A DNA stretch of 64,000 nt from an uncultured Flavobacteriaceae bacterium. GTDB taxonomy: Bacteria > Bacteroidota > Bacteroidia > Flavobacteriales > Flavobacteriaceae. Position 1 is the stretch's first letter. Each line of letters opens with the position of its first letter. Below the pieces are notes generated by a model. The model ran no database searches, had not been told where the DNA came from, and saw nothing but the letters and a program-made list of their open reading frames with translations. The stretch spans positions 1 to 64,000 of the forward strand of contig CALSUF010000003.1 in the NCBI GenBank assembly GCA_943789465.1, in the 5' to 3' direction. The position numbers and the translations under genes are program-made. Shown in pieces: positions 25,992 through 35,820 of this stretch.

Positions 25992-28900
25992 TTAAAAAGT
26001 TAATTTAACACCAATCGAATATTGCTTATAAGATGGGTCATTTTGAAAATCAAGACCTTTACCATTTCCAGTTCCAGATCCTAATACTTCAGGATCAAGG
26101 TTCATGTATTTAGGTAAGTTAGGTGCTTTATACCATAGGTTGTTACCAGATAATGTTACTGATAAGCTTCCAATAGGAGTTTTGTCTAAAAATTCACTTG
26201 GTAAGCTGTAAGTCAATGAAACATCTCTTAATCTAAACACACTCGCATCGTAAACTACATTTTCATCTACATCCATTAAATTAATGAAGTATAAATCATT
26301 TGCAGCTAATTGAATGTTGTTTTTGATAAGGTCTCCATTCCCATCTACGATAGGCTCACCAGTACTAGCGTTTGCTAGAACACCAGGGATAACGTAAGAT
26401 CCTTCTCTATCTTCAGTATCACGAGTTACACCACGTCTTAGTAAGTTAGATGCAGATACGGAATAAATATCTCCACCGTGTATGTATTCCCACTGAACAC
26501 CTAATGTGAAGTTTTTATAACTAAAAGTATTGATGTTTGTAATTCTCCAGTCTTCGTTAGGATCTCCGATAATTTTATCTTCAAGACCTAAATCTTCACT
26601 TGAAATAATTTTACCAGTTTCAGCATTGATTAATAAGTTCCCTTGGTCATCTTTAGCGGCAAATGTTCCTCTAAACACTCCATAAGGTTCTCCTTCAATA
26701 GCATAATTTACACCAGAAGAAATATCAATTCTTTCAACTGGGATATCAACTACAGTCGTTTCATATGCAGTAAATTGAGTATTCATGTTCCAGTTGAATC
26801 CTTTCCCTGCATTTCTGATAGGGTTGATTCCAAGACTAATTTCTAAACCGTCAGTATCAATTCTACCAGCGTTAATTACTGTAGAAGAATACCCAGTAGA
26901 AGCCGCTAAACTAGAAGATAAAATTTGATCTTCAACAATTCTCTTGTAGATAGAGATGTCAAAATCAATTAAATTATCAAAAAGTCTACCTTCAGTTCCA
27001 AATTCAAATTCCTTAAGTAATTCAGGCTTGATGTTTGGATTAGGTAAGAATGTACTCAATGCGTTTGTAGATACCAACCCAGAGTTGAAAGGGTTGATGA
27101 ATGCATTTGCATTGGCACTTAAAACAGGAGAAGTTAAGTATGCACTTGGAAAGTTCGCCGAAGTACCATAACTAGCTCTTAATTTTAAATAGTTTACAGC
27201 TGATCCTTTTAAGTTTTCGAAAAAGCTTGTTGGTATAAAGGAAACAGATGCACTAGGGTAGAAAATTGAATTATTTTCAGTTGTAGTTGTTGAACCCCAG
27301 TCATTTCTTCCACTAAGAGTTACGAACAAATAGTTGTCGTAATCGAAAGCTAATTGACCGTAAGCACCAACAGTGTTTACTTCTGCACCACCATCGTAAG
27401 GAGAGTGATCTCTAAAGTTGTTGTGATTTAAATATCCGAATACTACTTGATCTTCACTTAAAAGTCCAATGAATTCTGATTTCACATTTTTAGATTCAGC
27501 ACCAAGAACAGCGTTTAAAGTAATTTTCTCAGAAAGTTTAAAATCATTTCCAGTAATACCTACTCTATGGTTGGTTGTTCTTTGGTTGTTATCAAAAGAT
27601 TGCATGAATCCTAGTGGATCGTCAGCAGCACCTTTGTTAGAGTAGTTAGCATTATTTTCAGAATAATTATCTAAACTATATAAGTATGATAGTCTGACTT
27701 TATCATTTAGTTTATAATCTAATCCAGCTTTCATGAAGATTCTATCTGTATCTTCGGTGAATCCTGTATTTTTTTGTTGCCATCTTGGGTTAGTGTATGT
27801 TGTTCTGTAGTATACACTAGAGCTGTCATTTGGATCTTCAAATGGTAAATTATGAATATCCAAGTTTCTTGGAATCCAAGTTAAAAGTGTAAAGAAATCT
27901 CTTGTTGGTCTTTTGGTCGCTGTTTTGTTGTAGCTAACTGAAGTGTTGAGGCTAAAGTTATTTGCCAAATCAGTTCTTCCACCAAAATTCAAGTTATATC
28001 TTTTCAAACCATTTTCGCTGATGTATCCAGTTTGATCTGTATGTCCAAATCCAAAACTAACACCACTATTGTTTTCTAAGCTTTTGCTTACAATTACAGA
28101 AGTTGTTTGTCCAATTCCAGCACTAAAAAAGTCATTGACATTATTTTTTGCTGCTTTGTACTCAACTGTTTCTCCTTGAAACTGAGGAAAAGAGTCTGCA
28201 TATGCACCAATACTTAAGTGATGCGGAACTGTTTGTCCATTAAATGCAGCTCCCCAAGTACCAAAATAGGTAGTGTTGATTGCATTGTCAGCACCTTGTC
28301 CGTAACTGTTTTGAAATTCAGGTAAGTTTGCAACTTCTAACATAGAAGTAGTTGAAGATACAGAGATCTCAAATTTCTCATCTGAACCTTTTGATTGACT
28401 TCCTGTTTTTGTAGCAATCACAATTACACCATTACGACCATCTTGTCCGTATAGTGTAGAAGCAGCCAAACCTTTTAATACTGTTAGGGATGCAATGTTG
28501 TTTGCATCTAAATCGTAAGAACGACCTCCAGAAATTGGAGCTCCATCTACAACATACAAAGGTTGGTTGTTACCAGAAATTGAGTTTTTAGATCGAATGA
28601 TAACGTTTGCAGATGTTCCTAAGAACCCTCCACCAGCGTTAACTTCTACCCCTGCAACCTTTCCAGTAAGAATTCTGGAGATATCAGTTTCAGGTTTAGA
28701 TTCAAGATCTTCAGCGTCAATTTTAGTAATTGCATAACCAAGAGCTTTCTTTTCTCTTTTAATTCCTTGTGCAGTTACTAGAACTTCGTCAAGGCTTTCA
28801 CCTTTTTCAAGCTGAATTGTAAATGTTGTTAAATTTCCTACTTCTACAGTTTTAGTAGCATATCCAACATAGCTTATTTCAAGCTTATCAGTTGTGTTTG

Positions 28901-29093
28901 CTAAAATTGTAAAATTCCCGTCAAAATCTGTCGAAACTCCATTTGAAGTTCCTTGTACAACAACTGTTGCTCCAGGTAAGGGAAGGCCATCATTATCAGA
29001 AACATTTCCTGATATTTGTTTTTCTTGTGCAAACGATATCTGCACAAATAACGCTAACATGAGTGTTAGAATTCCACTAAACTTTGTTTTCAT
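25992..29093 (-). CDS. SusC/RagA family TonB-dependent outer-membrane receptor (locus C)
   Basis: A 1033-residue TonB-dependent transporter. The signal peptide ends near residue 22 (VQISFA|QEK). A carboxypeptidase-regulatory-like domain follows (about 24-100: SGNVSDNDGLPLPGATVVV). Next come a plug with the SusC signature (YVVDGAPISGG; LKGLAASTLYGQDGRNGVIVI) and a 22-strand-type barrel ending in Phe (VKLTF). It forms the channel of a pedal-bin complex with SusD-C. It is more divergent from the other two SusC proteins here than they are from each other at the N-terminus. Confidence 0.95.
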   Translation of the reverse strand: MKTKFSGILTLMLALFVQISFAQEKQISGNVSDNDGLPLPGATVVVQGTSNGVSTDFDGNFTILANTTDKLEISYVGYATKTVEVGNLTTFTIQLEKGESLDEVLVTAQGIKREKKALGYAITKIDAEDLESKPETDISRILTGKVAGVEVNAGGGFLGTSANVIIRSKNSISGNNQPLYVVDGAPISGGRSYDLDANNIASLTVLKGLAASTLYGQDGRNGVIVIATKTGSQSKGSDEKFEISVSSTTSMLEVANLPEFQNSYGQGADNAINTTYFGTWGAAFNGQTVPHHLSIGAYADSFPQFQGETVEYKAAKNNVNDFFSAGIGQTTSVIVSKSLENNSGVSFGFGHTDQTGYISENGLKRYNLNFGGRTDLANNFSLNTSVSYNKTATKRPTRDFFTLLTWIPRNLDIHNLPFEDPNDSSSVYYRTTYTNPRWQQKNTGFTEDTDRIFMKAGLDYKLNDKVRLSYLYSLDNYSENNANYSNKGAADDPLGFMQSFDNNQRTTNHRVGITGNDFKLSEKITLNAVLGAESKNVKSEFIGLLSEDQVVFGYLNHNNFRDHSPYDGGAEVNTVGAYGQLAFDYDNYLFVTLSGRNDWGSTTTTENNSIFYPSASVSFIPTSFFENLKGSAVNYLKLRASYGTSANFPSAYLTSPVLSANANAFINPFNSGLVSTNALSTFLPNPNIKPELLKEFEFGTEGRLFDNLIDFDISIYKRIVEDQILSSSLAASTGYSSTVINAGRIDTDGLEISLGINPIRNAGKGFNWNMNTQFTAYETTVVDIPVERIDISSGVNYAIEGEPYGVFRGTFAAKDDQGNLLINAETGKIISSEDLGLEDKIIGDPNEDWRITNINTFSYKNFTLGVQWEYIHGGDIYSVSASNLLRRGVTRDTEDREGSYVIPGVLANASTGEPIVDGNGDLIKNNIQLAANDLYFINLMDVDENVVYDASVFRLRDVSLTYSLPSEFLDKTPIGSLSVTLSGNNLWYKAPNLPKYMNLDPEVLGSGTGNGKGLDFQNDPSYKQYSIGVKLTF

Positions 29094-29105
29094 TTTTGTT
29101 ATTTA

Positions 29106-29128
29106 TTTGAATTAGTCATCGCAAAAGT
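29106..29128 (-). promoter_or_regulatory. Putative promoter/leader block of SusC-C
   Basis: On the minus strand this reads CACTTTTG, then a GACTAATTCAAA block. The same two parts stand at the same distance before SusC-A and SusC-B. CACTTTTG resembles the -7 consensus TAnnTTTG with one mismatch, and a TTG lies 20 bases upstream of it. It is probably a shared promoter and leader. Confidence 0.45.
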
Positions 29129-29304
29129 GACGATTATATCTCAAACATCCAACTTTTTGTTTAGAAATATTAAAGTTTTGTTAAACATATTTATATAAAA
29201 TCAGTCATACTAGTGAATTATGCTTAATTATTGTGTTTAAAATTTAAACACAATAGGAGAGCTTATTTGGTTTAATTGGTCACTCATTATTTTTGAGCAT
29301 AAAA

Positions 29305-29330
29305 AAACCACCCGATTGGGTGGTTTTGGA
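29305..29330 (-). terminator. Rho-independent terminator after SusCD locus B
   Basis: AAACCACCC and GGGTGGTTT form a perfect 9-bp stem with a GATT loop (29305-29326), with an A run on the left side (a U run on the minus-strand transcript). It lies about 125 bases beyond the last locus B gene and upstream of the locus C promoter, so it insulates the two loci. Confidence 0.85.
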
Positions 29331-29389
29331 TAATTAGTAGTCACATTATTTGACTGAAGTTGTTTTAAGTTAATTTTCTTATTTTTTCA

Positions 29390-29455
29390 GACGTTATATT
29401 ATACAAGAAACAATATTCAAATATTATTTCTTGTATAATTTTGTTTTGACGTTAT
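29390..29455. repeat. AT-rich hairpin flanked by 8-bp direct repeats
   Basis: ATTATACAAGAAA (29398-29410) and its perfect complement (29427-29439) form a 13-bp stem, with AATATT repeated inside the loop. GACGTTAT occurs on both sides (29390-29397 and 29448-29455), the right copy overlapping the TAA stop of the locus B lipoprotein. It may be a first terminator of locus B or a miniature inserted element. Confidence 0.5.
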
Positions 29456-30372
29456 TTCATAACTAGATTTTCGTCAATGTAAACCGATAAGGACCCGAAT
29501 TCTCCTAATGCACCATCAGCCTGAATTACTCCATTTAAAAAATCGTAAGAGGAACTCGTAAGTTCTAAGATTCTAAACAATGCTATTACTGGATTTCCTG
29601 GATCAAAAGAGTCATCGAAATATAAGGATCCATTTAGTTGGAGTGTTAACTCAACACCCGGAAAAAAATAGGGGTCAAATCCGTTTGATGTTGAAATTAG
29701 TATCGTTGTTCCAGTGCCATCTTCGTCAGGCATTAATTCTAGTTCAACCTGGTATGTTTCACCAAAAAAATCAGTCAAACCAAGAGGAGCATTTGTCCCA
29801 CTAGTAAATCCTTCATCAACGCTGTAGGTTCCAATAAATGGATAAACAATAGAAGGGTATATAAGAATTCTTTGAGTAACAGGAAGTGTTTCACCTGTCA
29901 ATCCAGCGGTAATTTTAGACGAACTTGTTGATGTAAGTACTACATCAAAAAGCATTGGTTCAGTCATACTTACGCCTTCTAATTCATTAATATTTATAGG
30001 AACAGGAGCTAAATAGGAGTATTCAATTCCAGTGTTGTTGTCAGGACCTGAATAGCTTGTTTTTCCAGCAGGTGCGACGGTAATTCCATTGTTTGAAAAT
30101 ACAGTATTAGGATCTAGTCCAGAGATACTTCTGAGGGTATAGTTAATTGTCAAATCAGAACTTGTAGTTGGTACTTGGATATCAACTCCGAGGTCGATAA
30201 TGTCTGTCATGCCTCTCACAACTTGAATCACTTCAAGGTTTGTTTCTGGAAACTGAATCCAGCCTCTTTCTTCTTGAGGTTTGTAGCCCAAATCGTCACC
30301 ACTATTACTGTCGCAAGACAGTGTGAGTGTAAGAACAAGTAAGCAGCTAAATAATTTTATTGTATTCTTCAT
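29452..30372 (-). CDS. SusE-like hypothetical lipoprotein (locus B)
   Basis: A 306-residue lipoprotein with a type II signal peptide, lipidated C20 in LTLSCDSNSGDD; the acidic tail fits surface export. The mature protein is predicted to be largely beta, with an IDLGVDIQVPTTSSDLTINYTLRS segment like the Ig-type domains of SusE/SusF and related surface lipoproteins. A second region (YPFIGTYSVDEGFT... YQVELELM) resembles a small lipocalin-like or calycin strand set. It is last in locus B, 25 bases after the frameshifted lipoprotein. Ligand unknown. Confidence 0.7.
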   Translation of the reverse strand: MKNTIKLFSCLLVLTLTLSCDSNSGDDLGYKPQEERGWIQFPETNLEVIQVVRGMTDIIDLGVDIQVPTTSSDLTINYTLRSISGLDPNTVFSNNGITVAPAGKTSYSGPDNNTGIEYSYLAPVPININELEGVSMTEPMLFDVVLTSTSSSKITAGLTGETLPVTQRILIYPSIVYPFIGTYSVDEGFTSGTNAPLGLTDFFGETYQVELELMPDEDGTGTTILISTSNGFDPYFFPGVELTLQLNGSLYFDDSFDPGNPVIALFRILELTSSSYDFLNGVIQADGALGEFGSLSVYIDENLVMK

Positions 30373-30397
30373 ATGTTTTTATTTAATTAGTTATTTA

Positions 30398-31155
30398 TTA
30401 GGGGTTTACACAAAAAGGAGTAGATTTTGAATATCCCCCAGTTTCCTTCACCGCTGGCCGCCTTAATGATAGAACAATCTAAAGAATAGTTTCCAGTGGT
30501 AACTCCGTCGAACTGACCGTCGCCGAAAGAGTCATAGATTGTGAATTCATAACATCCATCTGCTAAAGTCATGGTTTCTACAATTTGCTGAGGCGCATCT
30601 GTGTCTGAATATGGCCCCCCCCGATTCTACGACACTTCCATCAGCGTCAGTAATATCCCAAGTTCTTTCACTTCCATAATTATCTTCGTTTAATGTCAAT
30701 ACAAAATCGTTACAGACCAAGTATTTGTTATAACTAATGGTAGCTGTTTTTGAGCCTACAGCAGCAACATCTAGAGGAAAGTCTAAATCTAAGACCAATG
30801 AGTAGGAAACAAGATCAACAAGGTTGGTGTCTACAAAACTCACATTAAGAGTGCCATCATAAGAACCAGCAGGAATTGTAATAATGCCTAGCGTGTAATC
30901 TCCTGAAGCGCCAGTAGAAGCTTCATTTACTTTAACATTAAAATTTCTTTCGGTCGTTGAAGTAGTAGTTGCTTGTACATTCAAAGTCACTGAGCTACCT
31001 TCAACAGGGACAACTGTAGAGATACTTGAAGTTAAGAACCCTAAGCCTGTTTGTCCTGTGTTTCCGTAAATACTGCTTGTATTGGCATCATCTTGGTCAC
31101 AAGCCATTAAGCTTGTAATAAGAATAAGAGTACTTAATAGTCTAATTTTTTTCAT
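30398..31155 (-). pseudogene. Lipoprotein with Calx-beta-like and DSFGDG module (locus B), two frameshifts
   Basis: A lipoprotein gene (lipidated C19 in LMACDQDD) that is intact only if two single bases are removed. The first half runs to VVESGG and then leaves frame at an 8-G run (30615-30622). Removing one G restores GGPYSDTDAPQQIVETMTLADGCYEF followed by IYDSFGDG. A second extra G in a 5-G run (30435-30439) hides the expected end GNWGYSKSTPFCVNP and stop at 30398-30400. The repaired protein is about 250 residues: an N-terminal beta domain, then the D-S-F-G-D-G module also present in locus C. It could be a pseudogene or a homopolymer sequencing artefact. Confidence 0.7.
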
Positions 31156-31175
31156 AATAGTGTAGGTTTTTTAAA

Positions 31176-32655
31176 TTAATAATTTGAGTTTTGAACAACA
31201 GTGTTGTTGGCAGAAATTTCATCTACAGGGATAGGTAATGTAAATCTGTAGTCAGAGTTTGTTAATGAACATGCAGATAAATTTTCACATTCTTTAGGGT
31301 CTCTATCTAAAAATCTGTTTCCTCTGTCTCCTAAACGCTTCAAGTCAACCCATCTGTGTCCTTCATATAAAAACTCTAGTCGTCTTTCGTCAAGGATAGC
31401 TCCAAAGGCCTCTGTTTGTGACCCTAAGATCTGCAAAGCTTGAGAAGATCCATATCTTGCATCTCTTAACACTTTGAGATAAGTTGCAGCTCCTGTAAGA
31501 TCTCCAGCATCTGCAGCAGCTTCTGCTCTTATAATTAGCATTTCTGAAGCTCTAAAGACTTTAAGATCATTTAACAATGGCTGTACACCCCCCTCCAGGA
31601 TATTTAAAGACAAGTAAGACATCATCATTAAGAAAATTACTGTTTGTAGTGTATGTAGGATCTATGAGTGACTCTGCTACGTTTAAATTTCTTGATAAAC
31701 GCACATCAGTAGTGCCATCTAATAGGTTAAAAACAGAACGGCTCATTTCCATAAATGGCCCACCACTAATGGTCGCGTCGATAAAGCCAAATAAACTTCC
31801 TGCCCATCCGCCGCCAGCAGTTCCTTGACGATCGTAAGGATCTCCAATTGCTCTTTCTAGATTAAAGATCACTTCTGTTAAATCAGCATCGTCATACATT
31901 GCGGTATATTGTGCTTGGTTTGCAATCTGATAGTTAGCTAATAAGGATGCTGCATACCCATCTGCGACGGCATACTGCCCTCTATAAGCAGCCATTCTCG
32001 CTCGCAAAGCTGTAGCAAAATCTAACCCCATAAAAGTAACTCCTTCAGAAGTGCTGATCAAGTCTTCTGCAGCCGTTAAATCATCATTAATTTGTGTATA
32101 AAACTCACCGTTGGTACTTCTAGGTCTTGCTTCAAAAATATCAGCAGTTGGTGTATTTACTAATATCCCAGCAAGTGCAGAGTCATCAGTATAATCAGGT
32201 GAGAAGTATGTGAGTATTTGAAAGTGTGCAAACGCTCTAATGGCATGGGCTTGTCCTAATACGTTGTCGTATTCTACTTGATTTTCTGAAGCATCATTAA
32301 TAGTTGGTGCAGCAGCGATGATTGATGTTGCCATTTTTATGGCCCCATAATAAGACTCCCAAATATTATCGACATAGCCATTTGAGCTATTGATGTTAAA
32401 GTTTTGTTCGTCGCTGTTTTGACCTCCATTGTCGCGACCTCTAAAGGCTTCATCTGTCATTGCTGCGGTGAATCCAATTTCATTTGTAGTGTCTAAAAAA
32501 TTGTAAGCACCTAGTAAACCAGCTCTTAGGTCTGAAACGCTCTGAAATGCATTTTCTGCGCCCAATCGGCCTGGTTGGTCGATTTCTATGGCATCATTAC
32601 AGCTCACGATTGATAGAATCAAACAAGCATAAATAAATTTAAATATATTTTTCAT
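31176..32655 (-). pseudogene. SusD/RagB family lipoprotein (locus B), frameshifted
   Basis: A SusD-family gene split into two frames overlapping around 31567-31628. The 5' part (from 32655; lipidated C19 in SIVSCNDAIEID) has the N-terminal SusD helices (NAFQSVSDLRAGLLGAYN). The 3' part has the conserved VFRASEMLIIRAEAAADAGD and EFLYEGHRWVDLKRLGD segments. The break is a 6-G run (31588-31593). Removing one G gives YPGGGVQPLLNDLKVFRASEML and a normal protein of about 490 residues. It starts 25 bases after SusC-B. If the shift is real, SusC-B lacks a working lid protein; if artefact, the gene is normal. Confidence 0.82.
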
Positions 32656-32680
32656 GTTTTTTATGTTTTATGTTATAGTA

Positions 32681-35600
32681 TTAAAATCCAAATTCAAGTC
32701 CGATAGAAAATGTTTTTGGTGTTGGATATCTGTTTTGGGCTGCTTGTATTCTTTCGGCGTCAAACCCTCTCCATTTTGAAAACGTTACTAAGTTTTCTCC
32801 AGAAACAAAAGCGCGTATGTGTGAGAACCCTGTTTTGTCAAGGATGGCTTTAGGAATGTTGTACCCAAATTGGATAAAACGCAGCCTTATATAGTCTGCT
32901 TCTCTTACGTGTCTGTCAGAAAGTCCTTCATCGGCAAAATTATTTGCATCAAGCGAAGGGACGTTTGTGATGTCTCCAGGTTGTTGCCATGCATTTAAAA
33001 TATCTCTGGAATGTCTGAACTGACCAATTGCACTTGGATCCATAAATCCTTGGTAATCGAAATCGTATGCATCTACTCCAATCGTGTAGTTGAAACGAGT
33101 TGTAAAGAAAAAGTTTTTAAAGTCTGCATCCAATCCAAAACTTCCTTGGTAGTCTGGATGCACATTTAACCCTGTTGCTCTTTGATCCGCATCGACCAAA
33201 TCCTCAGTGATGTCACCATTAAGATTTTCATATAATAGATTTCCGTTTGCAGGATTTACTCCAACAAATGGAGCAGCAAAGATTTCGTCGATAACTCCCC
33301 CCACTCTAATGTCATAAGGGATGTCTCCTCCAGCACCTAGGCTGATGACTTCTTGCTTGTTGTAATTTCCAACAAGGTTTAAGGTCACGTTAAGGCCATT
33401 TTCTTTAGTTGATTTTAAGAGGTCATAGTGTAGTTCTAAATCAAACCCACTGTTTTGTAATTCCCCTACGTTGGCATCAAGAGTGTTTTCTTCATCTTCG
33501 TCGTTGTTAGCGTATGGTTCGTCATCTTGATTGGAACCATTAAGTGCTGGAGAAATCGGAGTGGCAAAGAATAAATCTTCTGTATTTTTCTGATAAACAT
33601 CAAAAGACCCACGCAATCGGTTGTTAAATAAAGAAAAATCAATCCCTAGGTTTGCTTGAACTATTGTTTCCCATTTTAAATCATTGTTTCCAATTTGTCC
33701 GTATGAGAGTCCATTGATCCCCCCGTATTGACCTCCAGTTACGAAGAAGTCTTTTGTCAAGTCTGGCGCGTTAAATGGAGCAAATTGCCCAGCTATATCA
33801 ACAATGCGTTGGTTCCCTGCTGTGCCGTAAGAAGCTCTCAGTTTCAGACTGTTTATAAAGTTTACGTTTTGCATGAAGCTTTCGTTTGAAACGTTCCATC
33901 GTCCCGAAACAGACCAGAACGTTCCCCATTTGTTAGAGTCTGCAAATCGATATGAAGCATCTCTTCTAATTGACGCAGATACGCCGTAAGTTTTGTCATA
34001 ATCATAATCGGCATAGGCAAAGTAGGAAAACAAGCCTGCATTTCGAATAGTCGCGTCAGCAACATCCACAAAATTATCATTTGTAGCATTGTCACCAATG
34101 TAAGCAGCTCCGTCCCCAGGATAAAAGGTGGCGGGATCAAAGCCTTCTTGTCTCACTCCAAATTCTCTGTAATGTGCTTTAAAGTATTCTGTAAATAGCG
34201 ATGCTTCTACACTATGTTTTTCAGCAAACGTATTTGTATAGGTTAGTGAATTGTTAAAGTTAAGAGTAATTGATCTGTAAGAAAACTGATCTGAAAACCC
34301 AGGAGTCACATTTCCTGTTTGGGCAAATAATTGTGCATTGAACGATGTTGGCGCCTCTACTCTTAACAGTTGTTCGTCTGTAAAATCAGCTCCAAATCTA
34401 CTGTTGAAAGTAAGTTTATCTGTGATGTCATAACTTGCTTTAAGACTTGCAATTATTTTAATTTCATCTTCTCGTCTTGTGTAGGTGTCTCGTCGGTCTA
34501 ATAGAAATAAAGGGGTGTTTGCAAACACAACTGGTAAGTTTCCGCCTTCACCAGGAATATAAGAGTGTGGAGAAATGTAAGGAACCCCTTGGTTTGCGCC
34601 AAGAACAAAGTTTCTGTTAATTGCTCCTGATCCAATGCTGTTTGCTTCGTTACTTTCTGAGTAGTTGAGTGATAAATTAGTACTGTATCTGAATTTTCCA
34701 TTTTCTGATTTTCCATTCAGGTTGTTTCTAAGGTTGAAACGTTTTAAGGTACTGGCACCTTTCAAAATACCTTCTTGGTCATGAAACCCTAAAGATGTAA
34801 ATGAATTTAGATTTTCACCGCCTGAAGATAAGTTGAGCGTATGGCTTTTGGTAAGCCCTGTTCCAAAGAATACATCTAGCCAATCTGTATTTGATTGAAG
34901 TGCACGTTCAGCCAATTCAATATCAGATAAAGTTGCTCCAAATCCAGAGCCATGATCTTTTTCTAATTGCAGTTGTTCTCTTGAGTTCATTAAGTCATAA
35001 CTGTGGTCTTGTAGGTTTGAAAAACTAGTAAGTCCACTGTAGGATATTTTTAATCCAGAGTCAAAGGATCCAGTCTTGGTTTCAATTATGACCACTCCAT
35101 TTGCTCCTCTGTTTCCGTAAATGGCCGTTGCGCCTGCATCCTTAAGAACGGATAAAGAAGCAATTTCATTTGGGTTTAAACTTCTAAAGTTGTCTTCATC
35201 TACAGGAACACCGTCAATAATAAATAGAGGTTCTGTATTTCCGTTAATGGATGATACTCCTCTTAAGTTGATGACACTATTTCCACCAGGCTGTCCGTTC
35301 CCTGTTGTGATATTTAGCCCCGCTACTTGTCCTTGAAGAGTTTGGGCAAATGATGCATTTGGTCTTGACTCAATGGTTTGCGCAGTTATTGTAGTTGATG
35401 CGATGTTGGACGTTGCTTTGGAGGTTGTTCTGTAAGCTTGTACTACAATTTCTTCCAGTGCATTATCTGGGTTTAATGTTAAGTTGATGGTGTTAGAGTT
35501 GCTAACGGTTACATCTTGACTAACATAGCCTACATAGCTAAAATTTAAGACATCTCCTTGGCTGGCAGTGATTTTGTAATTGCCATCAAAATCTGTTGTG

Positions 35601-35758
35601 GTTCCTGAGGAAGTCCCTACGATGACAACGGTAGCCCCAATAAGTGGCAAGCCATTTTCATCCGAAACCGTTCCGGAAACTGTTTTTTGCTGTGCAAAGG
35701 TTAGCTGCACAATTAACGCCATGAATAGCGTTAAGGTCATTGTAAATTTGGTTTTCAT
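32681..35758 (-). CDS. SusC/RagA family TonB-dependent outer-membrane receptor (locus B)
   Basis: A 1025-residue TonB-dependent transporter. The signal peptide ends near residue 22 (VQLTFA|QQK). A carboxypeptidase-regulatory-like domain lies at ~24-100. The plug carries FIIDGVPVDEDNF and LKDAGATAIYGNRGANGVVII, and the barrel ends in Phe (IGLEFGF). The first ~78 codons and the upstream leader are nearly identical in DNA to those of SusC-A 5 kb away, while the rest is clearly different. It is the first gene of locus B. Import substrate unknown. Confidence 0.95.
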   Translation of the reverse strand: MKTKFTMTLTLFMALIVQLTFAQQKTVSGTVSDENGLPLIGATVVIVGTSSGTTTDFDGNYKITASQGDVLNFSYVGYVSQDVTVSNSNTINLTLNPDNALEEIVVQAYRTTSKATSNIASTTITAQTIESRPNASFAQTLQGQVAGLNITTGNGQPGGNSVINLRGVSSINGNTEPLFIIDGVPVDEDNFRSLNPNEIASLSVLKDAGATAIYGNRGANGVVIIETKTGSFDSGLKISYSGLTSFSNLQDHSYDLMNSREQLQLEKDHGSGFGATLSDIELAERALQSNTDWLDVFFGTGLTKSHTLNLSSGGENLNSFTSLGFHDQEGILKGASTLKRFNLRNNLNGKSENGKFRYSTNLSLNYSESNEANSIGSGAINRNFVLGANQGVPYISPHSYIPGEGGNLPVVFANTPLFLLDRRDTYTRREDEIKIIASLKASYDITDKLTFNSRFGADFTDEQLLRVEAPTSFNAQLFAQTGNVTPGFSDQFSYRSITLNFNNSLTYTNTFAEKHSVEASLFTEYFKAHYREFGVRQEGFDPATFYPGDGAAYIGDNATNDNFVDVADATIRNAGLFSYFAYADYDYDKTYGVSASIRRDASYRFADSNKWGTFWSVSGRWNVSNESFMQNVNFINSLKLRASYGTAGNQRIVDIAGQFAPFNAPDLTKDFFVTGGQYGGINGLSYGQIGNNDLKWETIVQANLGIDFSLFNNRLRGSFDVYQKNTEDLFFATPISPALNGSNQDDEPYANNDEDEENTLDANVGELQNSGFDLELHYDLLKSTKENGLNVTLNLVGNYNKQEVISLGAGGDIPYDIRVGGVIDEIFAAPFVGVNPANGNLLYENLNGDITEDLVDADQRATGLNVHPDYQGSFGLDADFKNFFFTTRFNYTIGVDAYDFDYQGFMDPSAIGQFRHSRDILNAWQQPGDITNVPSLDANNFADEGLSDRHVREADYIRLRFIQFGYNIPKAILDKTGFSHIRAFVSGENLVTFSKWRGFDAERIQAAQNRYPTPKTFSIGLEFGF

Positions 35759-35820
35759 TCTTTTATTATTTTGAATTAGTCTAACCCAAAAGTCTTAATA
35801 ATAAGTTAATAAAAAAAATG
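35525..35820. repeat. Direct repeat copy 1 (SusC-B leader and N-terminus)
   Basis: About 296 bases almost identical to 40530-40825 in the same orientation. It covers the promoter/leader, signal peptide and most of the regulatory-like domain of SusC-B. Distance to the start codon is identical in both copies (233 bases from the inner end). Identity drops sharply on both sides. Confidence 0.9.
35769..35793 (-). promoter_or_regulatory. Putative promoter/leader block of SusC-B
   Basis: On the minus strand GACTTTTG is followed by a GACTAATTCAAA block, 28 bases of leader separating the TTTG from the ATG. It is the same block as before SusC-A and, less exactly, SusC-C. The -7 match has one mismatch and no clear -33 TTG is seen, so an activator may be needed. 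Confidence 0.4.

Larger units (their letters stand above)
29094..29451. other. Intergenic region between SusCD loci B and C
   Basis: A 358-base AT-rich spacer. It holds the promoter side of SusC-C (29106-29128), a rho-independent terminator at 29305-29327 and a long AT-rich hairpin at 29398-29439 next to the stop of the last locus B gene. No small gene, tRNA or regulator is visible. Confidence 0.8.

Noticed and set aside
30615-30622. The 8-G run as proof of phase variation
   Set aside because: Two other nearby G runs also carry one extra G, and one A run elsewhere carries one extra A; a homopolymer error is at least as likely, so I do not call it a switch.
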